Source: Solirubrobacterales bacterium (GTDB lineage: Bacteria; Actinomycetota; Thermoleophilia; Solirubrobacterales; Solirubrobacteraceae). Taken from it: DNA of 64,000 nucleotides. The translations under genes and the position numbers were made by a program. The first letter of the stretch is position 1, and the number at the start of each line of letters is the position of its first letter. Of this stretch, positions 54,090 to 63,290 are shown piece after piece. The notes under the pieces are model-generated. The model searched no databases. It saw only the letters and a program-made list of their open reading frames with translations, and was not told the origin of the DNA. The DNA lies in assembly GCA_003132505.1 (NCBI GenBank), contig PKXY01000034.1:62001-126000 (forward strand), in the 5' to 3' direction.

Positions 54090-54941
54090 TCACCGGCGAG
54101 GGCTACGCGGGCCGAGCAGCCGGCCGAGGTTCTCGCCGAGGATCAGGCCGAGATCCTCCTCGCTGAGGAACGGGCAGTGCGAGCGCACGGCCTCGAGCGC
54201 CTGACGGTAGGTCGTGAAACGCTTCGACGCCGGGAAGTCCGAGCCCCAGTAGAGGCGCTCAGGCCCGTAGGCCTCGCGAACGCGCTCGAACGCAGCGAGC
54301 ACGTCCGGCCAGGGATGATTCCAACCGCGGTCGGTGCAGTAGTGGAGGCCGGCGACCTTGACCTGGATGTTCGGCACATCGGCCGACGCGAGCAGCTCGC
54401 CAAGGCCACGCGACTCGAGTCCCTCATGCGCCCGGATCCCGCCCAGCGTGTGGCACAGGATCGGCACGCTCGGGTGCCGGCGCGCGATCTCGCGCAGGTC
54501 GGCCTGCCAGGCAGGGCTCGCGGCCAGGTTCACGATCAGCGCTCGCTCGGCCGCGAGCGCGAAGACCGAGTCGGCTTCACCGCTGCGCAGCCAGCCGTCG
54601 TTCTCCTCGAATACGTAGTGGGTGAAGCCAACGAGGTCGTAGCGCTCGGCGAGCTCACTCAGGCGCTCGGCGCTCGCGGGCGTGTGGTAGGTCGCGCTCC
54701 AAGAGCAGTCGTGGTCGGCGACCATCGCGAGTCTCCCGGGGTGGCGCTCGCACGCAAACGACACGTAATCCAGGTTGTCCGCGTTGTTGTCGATCGCCGC
54801 ACACACGACCGTCGCGAACTCGACGCCGTGCAAGTCCATCTCGTAGATCAGCTGCTCGACTGTTCCGCGCCCGTCCTCGTCCGGCGCGAGGGGCGGATAG
54901 GGCCAGCGCCGCCACGCGTGACAGTGGCAATCGGCGATCAA
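54090..54941 (-). CDS. amidohydrolase_2 family protein, lactonase-like
   Basis: The 283-residue metal-dependent hydrolase begins MIADCHCHAWRRWPY (His-x-His metal site) and carries PILCHTLGG (metal His) and LYWGSDFPASKRF (Asp). Relatives include L-fucono-lactonase, L-rhamnono-lactonase and 2-pyrone-4,6-dicarboxylate lactonase, so opening of a sugar lactone is the best fit here. It is second in an operon with the LacI regulator, one base after the regulator's stop. It is convergent with the main operon. Confidence 0.87.
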   Translation of the reverse strand: MIADCHCHAWRRWPYPPLAPDEDGRGTVEQLIYEMDLHGVEFATVVCAAIDNNADNLDYVSFACERHPGRLAMVADHDCSWSATYHTPASAERLSELAERYDLVGFTHYVFEENDGWLRSGEADSVFALAAERALIVNLAASPAWQADLREIARRHPSVPILCHTLGGIRAHEGLESRGLGELLASADVPNIQVKVAGLHYCTDRGWNHPWPDVLAAFERVREAYGPERLYWGSDFPASKRFTTYRQALEAVRSHCPFLSEEDLGLILGENLGRLLGPRSPRR

Positions 54942-54942
54942 G

Positions 54943-56112
54943 TCATCCGCCGCGCGGGTTGTACTGGTTGAGGCGCGAGCGGGCCGTCGTCGACTGACGC
55001 TCGATCAGCTCGGGGTTGAAGCGGATATCGCTGTGGCGGTGGTGGGGGTCGGCGGTTTCGGCGAACAGCAGCTCCGCCGCGGCGCGACCGAGGTCGTACT
55101 TAGGCAGGCGGATCGAGGTCAGCGAGGGCGAAAGCATCGCGGCGAATTCGACATCGTCGTAGCCGACGACGCTGACATCCCGTGGTACCCGGATGCCACG
55201 CTCGACCAGCGCTCGCAGAACCATGAGGGCGATCTGGTCGTTCACGCAGACGACGGCGGTGGGGCGTTCCTCGAGCTCGAGGAACGAGTCGACGATCGGT
55301 TCCACCTGCCCAAACGCGGTCAGCGGCTCGATCGTGTATTCGATTATCGCCTCCGACTCGTCGAGCCCGGCAAGCCGCGCGGCTCGGCGCATACCCCGCC
55401 GGCGCGCCAGGCACTGCGCGAGGTGGACAGGTCCGTTGATGAAAGCGATTCGCGTGTGGCCGAGGTCGAACAGGTGGCGCGCCGTCAGCTCGCCGCCGCC
55501 GGCGTGATCCACCGACACCGAGCACAGCTCACCGCTCTGGCCGTTTCGGTCGAGCAGGACGACGACGATTCCGCGGTCGCGCAGTGTGTGTAGGTGGCTC
55601 ACGTTTCGCGTCGCCGGCGTTATCACGATTCCCTGCACACGCTGCTCTTCGAGCAGCCTCAGGTAGCGCGCCTCGCGCTCTGGCGAGCCATCGGTCGAGC
55701 AGACGACGACGGCGCAGTCCTGCTCGTGGACCGCGTCCTCGAGCCCGCGGATCGTCTCGGTCGACGAGGGGCTCGACGCGTCAAGCACCACCGCTCCGAA
55801 GCAGCGGCTGTTGCCCCCGCGCATCTGATGTGCGGCCGAGCTGCGGACGAAGCCAAGCTTGTCGATCGCTTCGAGCACCCGTGCAAGCGTGTCCGCGGCC
55901 ACGCGGTCAGGCCGATTCAGCACGTTCGAAACGGTGCCGATCGACACACGAGCCGCGTCGGCGACTTCCCTGATGGTTGCGCGCCCAACCGGCGGTCGCC
56001 GGCTTGCGGGCGCGCGAGGCCGCTGAGCTGTGACTTTTGAGTTATTGATACGGCGCGTCAACGCTGTTCTCTGCTTGGAAGGAGGCGGGCAACGGCTTGT
56101 CGCCCGAGTCAT
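54943..56112 (-). CDS. LacI-family transcriptional regulator
   Basis: This 389-residue protein has a LacI helix-turn-helix after a ~43-residue basic leader: RATIREVADAARVSIGTVS with NVLNRPDRVA hinge-side sequence. A periplasmic-binding-like ligand domain follows (GAVVLDASSPSS, GIVITPATR, LGHTRIAFINGP, DVSVVGYDDVEFA). It should sense a sugar or sugar acid and control the cluster. The two 16-bp palindromes at 45618 and 58744 are its likely sites. ATG 56112 gives a longer N-terminus than usual, and a TTG at 56061 is an alternative. Confidence 0.93.
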   Translation of the reverse strand: MTRATSRCPPPSKQRTALTRRINNSKVTAQRPRAPASRRPPVGRATIREVADAARVSIGTVSNVLNRPDRVAADTLARVLEAIDKLGFVRSSAAHQMRGGNSRCFGAVVLDASSPSSTETIRGLEDAVHEQDCAVVVCSTDGSPEREARYLRLLEEQRVQGIVITPATRNVSHLHTLRDRGIVVVLLDRNGQSGELCSVSVDHAGGGELTARHLFDLGHTRIAFINGPVHLAQCLARRRGMRRAARLAGLDESEAIIEYTIEPLTAFGQVEPIVDSFLELEERPTAVVCVNDQIALMVLRALVERGIRVPRDVSVVGYDDVEFAAMLSPSLTSIRLPKYDLGRAAAELLFAETADPHHRHSDIRFNPELIERQSTTARSRLNQYNPRGG

Positions 56113-56210
56113 GCGGAGGCCGTCGCCACAGCATAGCGTCGGCTATTCCAGCGGCTTCGGTGTAACCGGCGTGGCGTGACGGCGCCGCCGCGCCGCGCCG
56201 GCCGGTGTCC

Positions 56211-56699
56211 TCAAGCAAGCCCGGGCTCACGCAGACGGCTGACCGGAGGCTGCAGAAGCTCCAACGTGATGCCGTCGGGGTCGCAGAAGTAGCAGGCGAA
56301 GCCGCCCTCGTTTGCGCCGGCGGTGATCGCCACCGGCGGGTTTCGGAAAGGCACGCCCTGAGCGCCCATCCGCACGTAACGCTCGTGGATGTCGTCCACC
56401 ATCAGGGCCAGGTGCGCGCAGCCGACGCTGTTCGTTGCGAGCTCGCCGAGATCGCGACCGCGCGGCTCGATGTACTCGACGAGCTCAAGCATGTGCGTCG
56501 AGCGCGCCGGCGGCACGCCCGGCACGGCGAACTGGGCGACCTCGAGAATCGCGCCCGGGATTCCCACGAGCTTGCAGGTGTACTCGTTGTCCTGGCGCTG
56601 GCGGTGAACCAGCTGGAGTTCGAGCACGCGCGTGTACCAGTCGACCGATCGCTCGATGTCGCTGACGGTGAACGAGAAATGCAGAACGTCGGCGATCAC
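56211..56699 (-). CDS. VOC (glyoxalase/dioxygenase-like) family protein
   Basis: The 162-residue protein has VLHFSFTVSDIERSVDWYT (first metal His), VGCAHLALMVDDIHERYVRMG (second metal His) and FCDPDGITLELLQPP (metal Glu), the classic VOC set. It is the last gene of the E1 operon, 12 bp after the beta subunit. Substrate is unknown. A lyase, isomerase or ring-opening role on a cluster intermediate is possible. Confidence 0.88.
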   Translation of the reverse strand: MIADVLHFSFTVSDIERSVDWYTRVLELQLVHRQRQDNEYTCKLVGIPGAILEVAQFAVPGVPPARSTHMLELVEYIEPRGRDLGELATNSVGCAHLALMVDDIHERYVRMGAQGVPFRNPPVAITAGANEGGFACYFCDPDGITLELLQPPVSRLREPGLA

Positions 56700-56711
56700 T
56701 TGGGGCGCATC

Positions 56712-57692
56712 TCAGTACGCGAGCGTTCTGCGGACCGCATCGACGATCCGCTCAGGGCTCGGCAACCAGGCTGCTTCGAGCGCGCCGGAATAGGGGATCG
56801 GCGTGTTGTCCCCCCCGACCAGCAGCGGCGGCGCGTCGAACAGTTCGAGCGAGTCCCCCGCCAGCGTCGCGATCAGCGTCGCTCCCCAGCTCCCGCCGGG
56901 CGAGCATTCCTGTACGCAGATCAGGTTGTTGGTCTTGGTGATGCTCGAGCGAACCGTCTCGTAGTCGAACGGCACCATCGTGCGCGGGTCGATCACTTCG
57001 GCCGAGACGTTCTCGGCGGCGAGCAGCTCGGCCGCCTCGAGCGCGCGGTGGCGCATCAGCTGGCTCGCCACGAGCGTGATGTCCGACCCCTCGCGCACGA
57101 CGCTCGCGCGGCCGATCACGTCGAGATCGGCGTCGCTGACCGGACCGGTCAGGTTGTAGAGGCCCTTGTGTTCGAGGTAGAGCACCGGGTTGACGTCGCG
57201 AATCGCGGCTCTCAGCAGGGCATAGGCGTCGCCTGGCGTCGCGGGTGTGAGGATCGTCAGTCCCGGGACGTTGAGGAACCAGTTCTCGACCGACTGCGAG
57301 TGCTGCGCCCCGAAGCCGCCGCCGGCTCCGTTCGCGAGGCGCACGGTGACCGGGACCGTCACCTGGCCATTGGTCATGTAGCGGTACTTCGCGAGCTCGT
57401 TGGCCAGCTGATCGAAGCAGACGCCGGCGAAGTCCGCGAACATGATCTCGATCACCGGCCGCAGGCCACGGAGCGACGCGCCGATCGCGCAGCCGACGAT
57501 CGCCTGCTCGGAGATCGGCGTATCGAGCACGCGCGCGGGGCCGAAGCGCTCCTGCAGTCCCTCGGTCGCCTTGAACACGCCGCCCGCGGCGCCGACGTCC
57601 TCGCCAAACAGCAGGACGCGGTCGTCAATCTCCATCTCGTCGGCGATCGCGCGGGCGATCGCCTGGCGGTAGGTGAGCTCGGTGACGCTCAT
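56712..57692 (-). CDS. thiamine-diphosphate E1 beta subunit (2-oxoacid/acetoin dehydrogenase-like)
   Basis: The 326-residue protein has the transketolase-like pyrimidine and C-terminal domains of E1 beta subunits: LTYRQAIARAIADEMEID, LLFGEDVGAAGGVFK, VLDTPISEQAIVGCAIG, IEIMFADFAGVCFDQLANE and the C-terminal ECSPGGSWGATLI. It pairs with the alpha subunit encoded upstream (ATGA overlap). Acetoin dehydrogenase AcoB is the closest well-known type. No E2 or E3 is in the window. Confidence 0.92.
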   Translation of the reverse strand: MSVTELTYRQAIARAIADEMEIDDRVLLFGEDVGAAGGVFKATEGLQERFGPARVLDTPISEQAIVGCAIGASLRGLRPVIEIMFADFAGVCFDQLANELAKYRYMTNGQVTVPVTVRLANGAGGGFGAQHSQSVENWFLNVPGLTILTPATPGDAYALLRAAIRDVNPVLYLEHKGLYNLTGPVSDADLDVIGRASVVREGSDITLVASQLMRHRALEAAELLAAENVSAEVIDPRTMVPFDYETVRSSITKTNNLICVQECSPGGSWGATLIATLAGDSLELFDAPPLLVGGDNTPIPYSGALEAAWLPSPERIVDAVRRTLAY

Positions 57693-58687
57693 GCGAGTAC
57701 GTTGGCGAAGCGCGCGTCGAGCTCCGGATCAGGCCAGGACTTTGCGCGCTCGAGCGCTTCGAGCACCGCTTGGCGTACCTGCTCCTTAAGCTCTGCGATC
57801 CTTGCCGGATCGGTCACGTCCTCGGCCAGCTTGCGCTCCAGCAGGACGATCGGGTCGCGCGCGAGCCACTCCTCGAGCTCGCCCGGCGGCCGGTACTTCG
57901 CCGGATCGGATCGCGAGTGGCCCACCTGCCGGTAGGTCAGGGCCTCGATCAGCGTTGGTCCCTCGCCTGCGCGCGCCCGGGCCACGGCCTCCTCCGCAGT
58001 GTCGATTACAGCAAATACGTCGTTACCGTCAACGACGACCCCCGGCATTCCGTAGGACGCTGCGCGGTCTGCCAAGCGCTCGATCGGCGTCGTGGTCCGC
58101 AACGGCGAGTACTCGCCGTAGAGGTTGTTCTCGCAGACGAAGATCGCCGGCGTCTTCCACAGCGACGCGAGGTTCAGTGCCTCGTGGAAGGCGCCGATGT
58201 TGGTCGTGCCGTCGCCGAAGAAGCACACGCTGACGCCGTCATCGCCGAGGTAGCGGGATGCGAACGCGAGTCCCACCGTGATCGGTAGATGCGCGCCGAC
58301 GATCGCGAAGGCGCCGTACGCGCCGACGGCGACGTCTGTGAGGTGCATCGAGCCTCCCTTGCCGCCGCAGAGGCCCTTCGCCTTGCCCATGATCTCGCCG
58401 AACACCGCGTCGGCCTGCGCGCCCATCGCGAGCACGGCTCCGTGGCCGCGGTAGGTGCACGTCATCGAGTCGCCCTGCTTCAGCGTCGCGCAGACCCCGA
58501 CCGCCACTGCCTCCTGCCCCTGACATAGGTGCGTCGTCCCGCGGACCAGGCCCTGCGTGAACATCCGCTGAACCTCGTCCTCGACGCCGCGGATCTCGAG
58601 CATCTTCGCGAGCAGCTCGAGGCCACGCTCGTCGCTTTTCGTCTTCTCCACGACCCGCCTGGTCGCGGCGGTGCGCTCGGCTGCCAT
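57689..58687 (-). CDS. thiamine-diphosphate E1 alpha subunit (2-oxoacid/acetoin dehydrogenase-like)
   Basis: The 332-residue protein carries the ThDP-binding motif FGDGTTNIGAFHEALN through VCENNLYGEYS, the GLCGGKGGSMH loop and the YRQVGHSRSDPAKYR C-terminal region of E1 alpha proteins. ATG 58687 is chosen because GAGGAG lies seven bases before it. A TTG two codons earlier is the only longer option. It decarboxylates a 2-oxo acid or cleaves acetoin. It heads the alpha-beta-VOC operon, whose promoter carries the 16-bp palindrome at 58744. Confidence 0.92.
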   Translation of the reverse strand: MAAERTAATRRVVEKTKSDERGLELLAKMLEIRGVEDEVQRMFTQGLVRGTTHLCQGQEAVAVGVCATLKQGDSMTCTYRGHGAVLAMGAQADAVFGEIMGKAKGLCGGKGGSMHLTDVAVGAYGAFAIVGAHLPITVGLAFASRYLGDDGVSVCFFGDGTTNIGAFHEALNLASLWKTPAIFVCENNLYGEYSPLRTTTPIERLADRAASYGMPGVVVDGNDVFAVIDTAEEAVARARAGEGPTLIEALTYRQVGHSRSDPAKYRPPGELEEWLARDPIVLLERKLAEDVTDPARIAELKEQVRQAVLEALERAKSWPDPELDARFANVLA

Positions 58688-58743
58688 CTGCAAGCTCCTC
58701 GAAGGGGTTGTCCGGATCGCGCGCCGGACGACGCGACGTACCG

Positions 58744-58759
58744 GCTGAAACCTTTCAAC
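58744..58759. promoter_or_regulatory. putative LacI-family operator upstream of the E1 operon
   Basis: On the minus strand it reads GTTGAAAGGTTTCAGC, a near-perfect palindrome that matches the element at 45618 in 12 of 16 positions. It begins 11 bases after the -10 of the promoter below, over the expected start site. Confidence 0.65.
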
Positions 58760-58770
58760 GGTCGGCGCCT

Positions 58771-58800
58771 AGTCTGATCGCTGCGGTCGACGGTTGTCAA
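58771..58800 (-). promoter_or_regulatory. sigma70-type promoter of the E1 operon
   Basis: On the minus strand a perfect TTGACA (58795-58800) is followed after 18 bases by CAGACT (58771-58776). The -10 is weak, but the -35 and the operator placement copy the promoter at 45580. Confidence 0.55.
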
Positions 58801-58853
58801 CTCTACGGGGCGGCCTGCGCCCAACTGCGCTTCGCGCGTGTGACCATTCCACC

Positions 58854-59510
58854 ATGGTGTTCGCAGACCGCAGGCATGCAGGACGGCTGCTGGCCGCTCA
58901 GCTCCAGCGGTTCGCGGCTGACCGTCCGGTGGTAGTGGCGCTGCCGCGCGGCGGCGTTCCCGTCGGTTTCGAGATCGCCCGGGCGCTCGGTGCGCCGCTC
59001 GAGATCCTCGCCGTGCGCAAGCTCGGTGCACCCGCCAACCCCGAGTTCGGCGTCGGTGCGATCGCCGAAGACGGCACGGTCGTCCTCGACCGGGTCACGG
59101 CAAGCCGCGTTGGACTGACCTCCAGCGTGCTCGACGAGACCGTCGCGCGTGAGGCGCGGGAGCTGCGCCGCCGTGTCGCCCGCTACCGCGGGGACCGCCC
59201 TGCGCTCGACGTCCGCGACCGAACGGTGATCGTCGCCGATGACGGTCTTGCGACGGGGGTCACGGACGTGGCCGCGGTACGCGCGCTGCGCGGACTGCTG
59301 GCGGCGCGCGTCATCGTCGCGGTTCCCGTCGGGGTGCGCGCTTCACTGGCACGCGTAGGCGAGGAGGCCGACGAGGTCGTCTGTCACACGGTGCCTGCCG
59401 AGCTCCGCGGTGTCGGCTTTTGGTACGAGGACTTCACGCCGGTCAGCGACGAGCAGGTGCTGGAGCTGCTGAACGGCGCAGACGCATGGGGTCGCAGGGA
59501 ACCTGGGTAG
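58854..59510 (+). CDS. phosphoribosyltransferase family protein
   Basis: The 218-residue protein has VVVALPRGGVPVGFEIARAL and the PRPP-binding motif VIVADDGLATGVTDVAAVRAL. These define the type I PRTase-fold proteins often found with stress or phosphate genes in actinobacteria, sometimes fused to dienelactone hydrolase-like domains. Its true substrate is unsettled for the family. The ATG at 58854 is used because the frame upstream lacks family similarity. It is divergent from the E1 operon and convergent with ackA. Confidence 0.9.
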   Translation: MVFADRRHAGRLLAAQLQRFAADRPVVVALPRGGVPVGFEIARALGAPLEILAVRKLGAPANPEFGVGAIAEDGTVVLDRVTASRVGLTSSVLDETVAREARELRRRVARYRGDRPALDVRDRTVIVADDGLATGVTDVAAVRALRGLLAARVIVAVPVGVRASLARVGEEADEVVCHTVPAELRGVGFWYEDFTPVSDEQVLELLNGADAWGRREPG

Positions 59511-59556
59511 CGGCGACACCCAGCGCCGCTGCGGCCGCGATCCCGGCGACGACCGC

Positions 59557-60645
59557 TCACGCGAGCACCGCGCGCGTCTGGCGAGCGATCTCAAGATCCT
59601 CGCGCGCCTTCACCACAAGCACCCGAGCCGTCGCCCCTTCCACGCTGACGTCAGCGTCGCCGGTCACGGCACGGTTGCGCGCCTCGTCCAGCCCGATCCC
59701 AAGAAACCCGAGCCCGCCCACCGCGCGTTCCCTGACCGCCGGCGCATTCTCTCCGACGCCCCCCGTGAATGCGAGCACGTCGATCCCGCCGAGCGCCGCG
59801 GCCATCGTCGCGATGCCCCCGCGCAGCCGGTGCGTGTAGACGTCGAGTGCGATAGCCGCGCGCCGGTCGCCGCTCTCCGCGCTCCGCAGCACCTCGCGCA
59901 TGTCGGCGCTGCCGGCGAGTCCGAGCAATCCCGCCTCGTGTTCGAGCCCATGGGCGAGCGCCGGAGCCGGAAGCCGCCCGTCGGCGAGCCAGAGCAGCAT
60001 GCCTGGATCGACGCTGCCCGACCGCGTGGCCATGACGAGCCCCTCCAGTGGTGTAAAGCCCATCGTGGTGTCGATCGACCGCCCGCCGGCGATCGCACAG
60101 AGCGAGGCGCCAGCGCCGAGGTGAGCGCTGACCAGCCGTAGATCGTCGCGCTCGCCGCCGACCAGCTCAGCGGCACGCCGCGCGACGTAGGCGTGCGAGA
60201 GACCATGGAAGCCGAAGCGTCGCAGCGGCCAGCGCTCGCGCCAAGCGGCCGGCAGAGCGTAGGTCGTGGCGGCGAGGGGGATCGTCGTGTGGAACGCGGT
60301 GTCAAAGCAGGCGACGGCCGGCACCCCCGGGAGAGCGAGACTGACGGCATCGAACGCGGCGAGCGAACGCGCTTGGTGAAGCGGCGCCAGCTCGATCAGC
60401 TCACGCAGCTCCGATTCGACGCTGCGATCGATGCGGACTGCGGCGCTGAACCGCTCGCCGCCGTGGACGATCCGGTGCCCGACGGCGTCGGCCCCCTCCA
60501 AGGCGTCGAGCTCAACAGCGAGCAAAGCCTGATCCACCGCCTCATCGGTGACGGTCAGCTCGCGCTCGCCAAGTGCCTCGTCACAGGGGCCGAGCAGCGA
60601 CAGCTTGAGGCTGCTCGAGCCGGCGTTTACGACCAATACCCGCAC
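59557..60645 (-). CDS. ackA: acetate kinase
   Basis: This 362-residue ASKHA-fold kinase starts VRVLVVNAGSSSLKLSLLG at GTG 60645. It has GFHGLSHAYVARRA (catalytic-site His-Gly-x-Ser-His), LVSAHLGAGASLCAI, TRSGSVDPGMLLWL and a C-terminal FTGGVGENAPAVRE. It converts acetyl phosphate and ADP to acetate and ATP. It is short for the family (about 400), mainly from tighter loops. It follows the phosphoketolase gene by one base, so product and enzyme are co-expressed. Confidence 0.95.
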   Translation of the reverse strand: MRVLVVNAGSSSLKLSLLGPCDEALGERELTVTDEAVDQALLAVELDALEGADAVGHRIVHGGERFSAAVRIDRSVESELRELIELAPLHQARSLAAFDAVSLALPGVPAVACFDTAFHTTIPLAATTYALPAAWRERWPLRRFGFHGLSHAYVARRAAELVGGERDDLRLVSAHLGAGASLCAIAGGRSIDTTMGFTPLEGLVMATRSGSVDPGMLLWLADGRLPAPALAHGLEHEAGLLGLAGSADMREVLRSAESGDRRAAIALDVYTHRLRGGIATMAAALGGIDVLAFTGGVGENAPAVRERAVGGLGFLGIGLDEARNRAVTGDADVSVEGATARVLVVKAREDLEIARQTRAVLA

Positions 60646-60646
60646 G

Positions 60647-63028
60647 CTAGGCGGTGTGCCTCGGCCAGGTCCAGTCGCGGATCTCCGCGGGATCGTCACC
60701 GTGCTCGCGGGTGTACGCGCGACAGCACAGGCGGGCGTCCTCCATCTCCTGGCGCAGGTGCGCGCAGTGCTCACCGAGGCCAGGGACGCGGTCGATCACG
60801 TCCATCACGAGGTGGAAGCGGTCGAGGTCGTTGAGCATCACCATGTCGAACGGCGTCGTCGTCGTGCCCTCCTCCTTGTAGCCGCGCACGTGCAGGTTGT
60901 CGTGGTTGTGGCGGCGGTAGGTGAGCCGGTGGATCAGCCAGGGGTAGCCGTGGTAAGCAAAGATCACAGGCTGGGCGGTCGTGAACAGTGCGTCGAACTC
61001 GCTGTCGGAGAGCCCGTGCGGATGTTCGCTGTCGGGCTCGAGCCGCATCAGGTCGACGACGTTGATCACGCGGACGCGCAGGTCTGGCAGGCGCTCGCGC
61101 AGGATCGCTGTGGCCGCGAGGGTCTCCAATGTCGGGACGTCGCCGGCGCACGCGAGCACAACATCCGGCTCACCGTCGCCGTCGTTGCTCGCCCATTCCC
61201 AGATCCCGAGGCCGCGTGTGCAGTGGAGCGTCGCCGCCTCGATGTCGAGGTAGTTGAGCTGCGGCTGCTTGCCGGCGACGATCAGGTTGACGTAGTTGTA
61301 CGAGCGCAGGCAGTGGTCGGCCACCGACAGCAGCGTGTTCGTGTCCGGCGGCAGGTAGACGCGGATGATCTCGGACTTCTTGTTGACGACGTGGTCGATG
61401 AAGCCGGGATCCTGGTGTGAGAAGCCGTTGTGGTCCTGGCGCCAGACGTGCGAGGAGAGCAGGTAGTTGAGCGATGCGATCTGCCGCCGCCAGGGGATCT
61501 CGCGCGTCACCTTGAGCCACTTGGCGTGCTGGTTGAACATCGAGTCGATGATGTGGATGAACGCCTCGTAGCAGTTGAAGAGGCCGTGGCGCCCCGTCAG
61601 CAGGTAGCCCTCCAGCCACCCCTGGCAGAGGTGCTCGCTCAGCACCTCCATGACGCGGCCCTCCGGCGCAAGGTGATCGTCGCCCGGTATCCGCTCCGCT
61701 TCCCAGGTGCGATCCGTCGCCTCGAGCAGCGCCCCAAGCCGATTCGAAACGGTCTCGTCCGGCCCCATCACGCGAAAGTTGTCCGCATTGTCAAGCATCA
61801 CGTCCCGCAGAAATCCGCCGAGCACCCGAGTCGCCTCAGCAAAAGTCGTTCCCGGCGCCGGAACCGGCACCCCGTAGCGCCGAAAATCCCTCAGCTCGAG
61901 CTCGCGCAACAGCAGGCCCCCGTTGGCGTGCGGATTCGCTCCCATCCGCCGCTCCCCGACAGGTGCCAGCGCAGCCAACTCGGCGCGCAGTGCGCCGCCC
62001 TCTTCGAACAGCTCCTCTGGACGGTAGGAGAGCATCCACTCCTCGAGCTGCGCGAGATGCGTCGGGTTCGTGCGCACCTCGGCCAGCGGAACCTGGTGGG
62101 CGCGGAAGGTTCCCTCCACCGGCACTCCGTCGACCATCTTCGGCCCGGTCCAGCCCTTCGGCGTGCGCAGGACGATCATCGGCCAGCGCGGTCGCTCCTC
62201 GTCGCCGTCCTCGCGGGCGCGGCGCTGGATCTCAGCGATCTCCTCGCTCACCTCGTCGAGCGTCGCCGCCATCAGCTGGTGCATCCTCGCCGGATCCGAA
62301 CCTTCGACGAAGCGCGGCGCGTAGCCGTAGCCCTCGAGCAGCGAGCGAAGCTCCTCGTGCGTGATCCTCGCGAGCACCGTCGGGTTGGCGATCTTGTAGC
62401 CGTTGAGGTGGAGGATCGGTAGCACCACCCCGTCGCGGCGCGCGTTGAGGAACTTGTTCGAGTGCCAGCTTGCGGCGAGCGGTCCGGTCTCCGCCTCGCC
62501 GTCGCCGATCACGCAGACGACCAGCAGGTCGGGGTTGTCGAATGCGGCTCCGTAGGCGTGGAGGAGCGAATAGCCGAGCTCGCCGCCCTCGTTGATCGAA
62601 CCGGGGGTCTCCGGTGCGGCGTGGCTCGGGATCCCTCCCGGGAAGGAGAACTGGCGGAACAGCCGCCGCAGCCCTTCCACGTCCTGACCGATGCGGTGGT
62701 AGATCTCGCTGTAGGTGCCTTCGAGGTAGGTGTTCGCGACGACACCCGGGCCCCCGTGACCAGGGCCGGTGACGAAGATCGCGTTCAGCTCGCGAGTCTT
62801 GATCACGCGGTTCATGTGCGCGTAGATGAAGTTCAGCCCGGGCGTCGTTCCCCAGTGGCCGAGCAGGCGCGGCTTGACGTGATCGGCCCGTAGCGGCTCG
62901 CGCAACAGCGGGTTGTCGAGCAGGTAGATCTGGCCTACCGACAGGTAGTTGGCTGCCCGCCACCAGGCGTTGATCAGTTCCAGCTCGCTCGTCGCGAGCG
63001 GCTCGGCCGCTGTCCCGCTCGCCGCCAT
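60647..63028 (-). CDS. xfp: phosphoketolase (xylulose-5-P/fructose-6-P)
   Basis: The 793-residue ThDP enzyme splits xylulose 5-phosphate (and often fructose 6-phosphate) into acetyl phosphate and glyceraldehyde 3-phosphate or erythrose 4-phosphate. Typical blocks are [68 protein letters not shown] and [11 protein letters not shown], with a C-terminal [18 protein letters not shown]. Length is standard. ackA follows at once. Together with xylB at 41127 it gives a route from xylulose to acetate. Confidence 0.97.
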   Translation of the reverse strand: MAASGTAAEPLATSELELINAWWRAANYLSVGQIYLLDNPLLREPLRADHVKPRLLGHWGTTPGLNFIYAHMNRVIKTRELNAIFVTGPGHGGPGVVANTYLEGTYSEIYHRIGQDVEGLRRLFRQFSFPGGIPSHAAPETPGSINEGGELGYSLLHAYGAAFDNPDLLVVCVIGDGEAETGPLAASWHSNKFLNARRDGVVLPILHLNGYKIANPTVLARITHEELRSLLEGYGYAPRFVEGSDPARMHQLMAATLDEVSEEIAEIQRRAREDGDEERPRWPMIVLRTPKGWTGPKMVDGVPVEGTFRAHQVPLAEVRTNPTHLAQLEEWMLSYRPEELFEEGGALRAELAALAPVGERRMGANPHANGGLLLRELELRDFRRYGVPVPAPGTTFAEATRVLGGFLRDVMLDNADNFRVMGPDETVSNRLGALLEATDRTWEAERIPGDDHLAPEGRVMEVLSEHLCQGWLEGYLLTGRHGLFNCYEAFIHIIDSMFNQHAKWLKVTREIPWRRQIASLNYLLSSHVWRQDHNGFSHQDPGFIDHVVNKKSEIIRVYLPPDTNTLLSVADHCLRSYNYVNLIVAGKQPQLNYLDIEAATLHCTRGLGIWEWASNDGDGEPDVVLACAGDVPTLETLAATAILRERLPDLRVRVINVVDLMRLEPDSEHPHGLSDSEFDALFTTAQPVIFAYHGYPWLIHRLTYRRHNHDNLHVRGYKEEGTTTTPFDMVMLNDLDRFHLVMDVIDRVPGLGEHCAHLRQEMEDARLCCRAYTREHGDDPAEIRDWTWPRHTA

Positions 63029-63290
63029 CGGCTAACCAGCGACCGAGGATCGCAGCGGCGCCGTCTTGCTACGCGCCCAGGCTCGGGCGGTGGTTGCGGC
63101 TCTGGCTGTGGCTGGGCTCACCCGGATGGCTCGGTGCTCGGTTTGCTCACGCTAATCATCCGAGCCGCAGAACGGTGCTTCATCGGCGGGGCGCCGCGTG
63201 GCCGATCCGTGTTAAGTACGTAGTGAGCGTCGCTCCGCTGGGGGTCGATACCGCAACGGCTCCTGGCGCTGCTCGCGGGTCGCTGTATCG

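Noticed and set aside
56205-57935. Plus-strand open frame of 576 codons across the VOC and E1 genes
   Set aside because: It is antisense to three genes with clear family motifs. The translation is Arg/Asp/Val-rich without any recognisable domain.
56712-58687. Firm naming as acetoin dehydrogenase (AcoA/AcoB)
   Set aside because: Motifs fit several E1 families, and E2/E3 and other acetoin genes are missing from the window.
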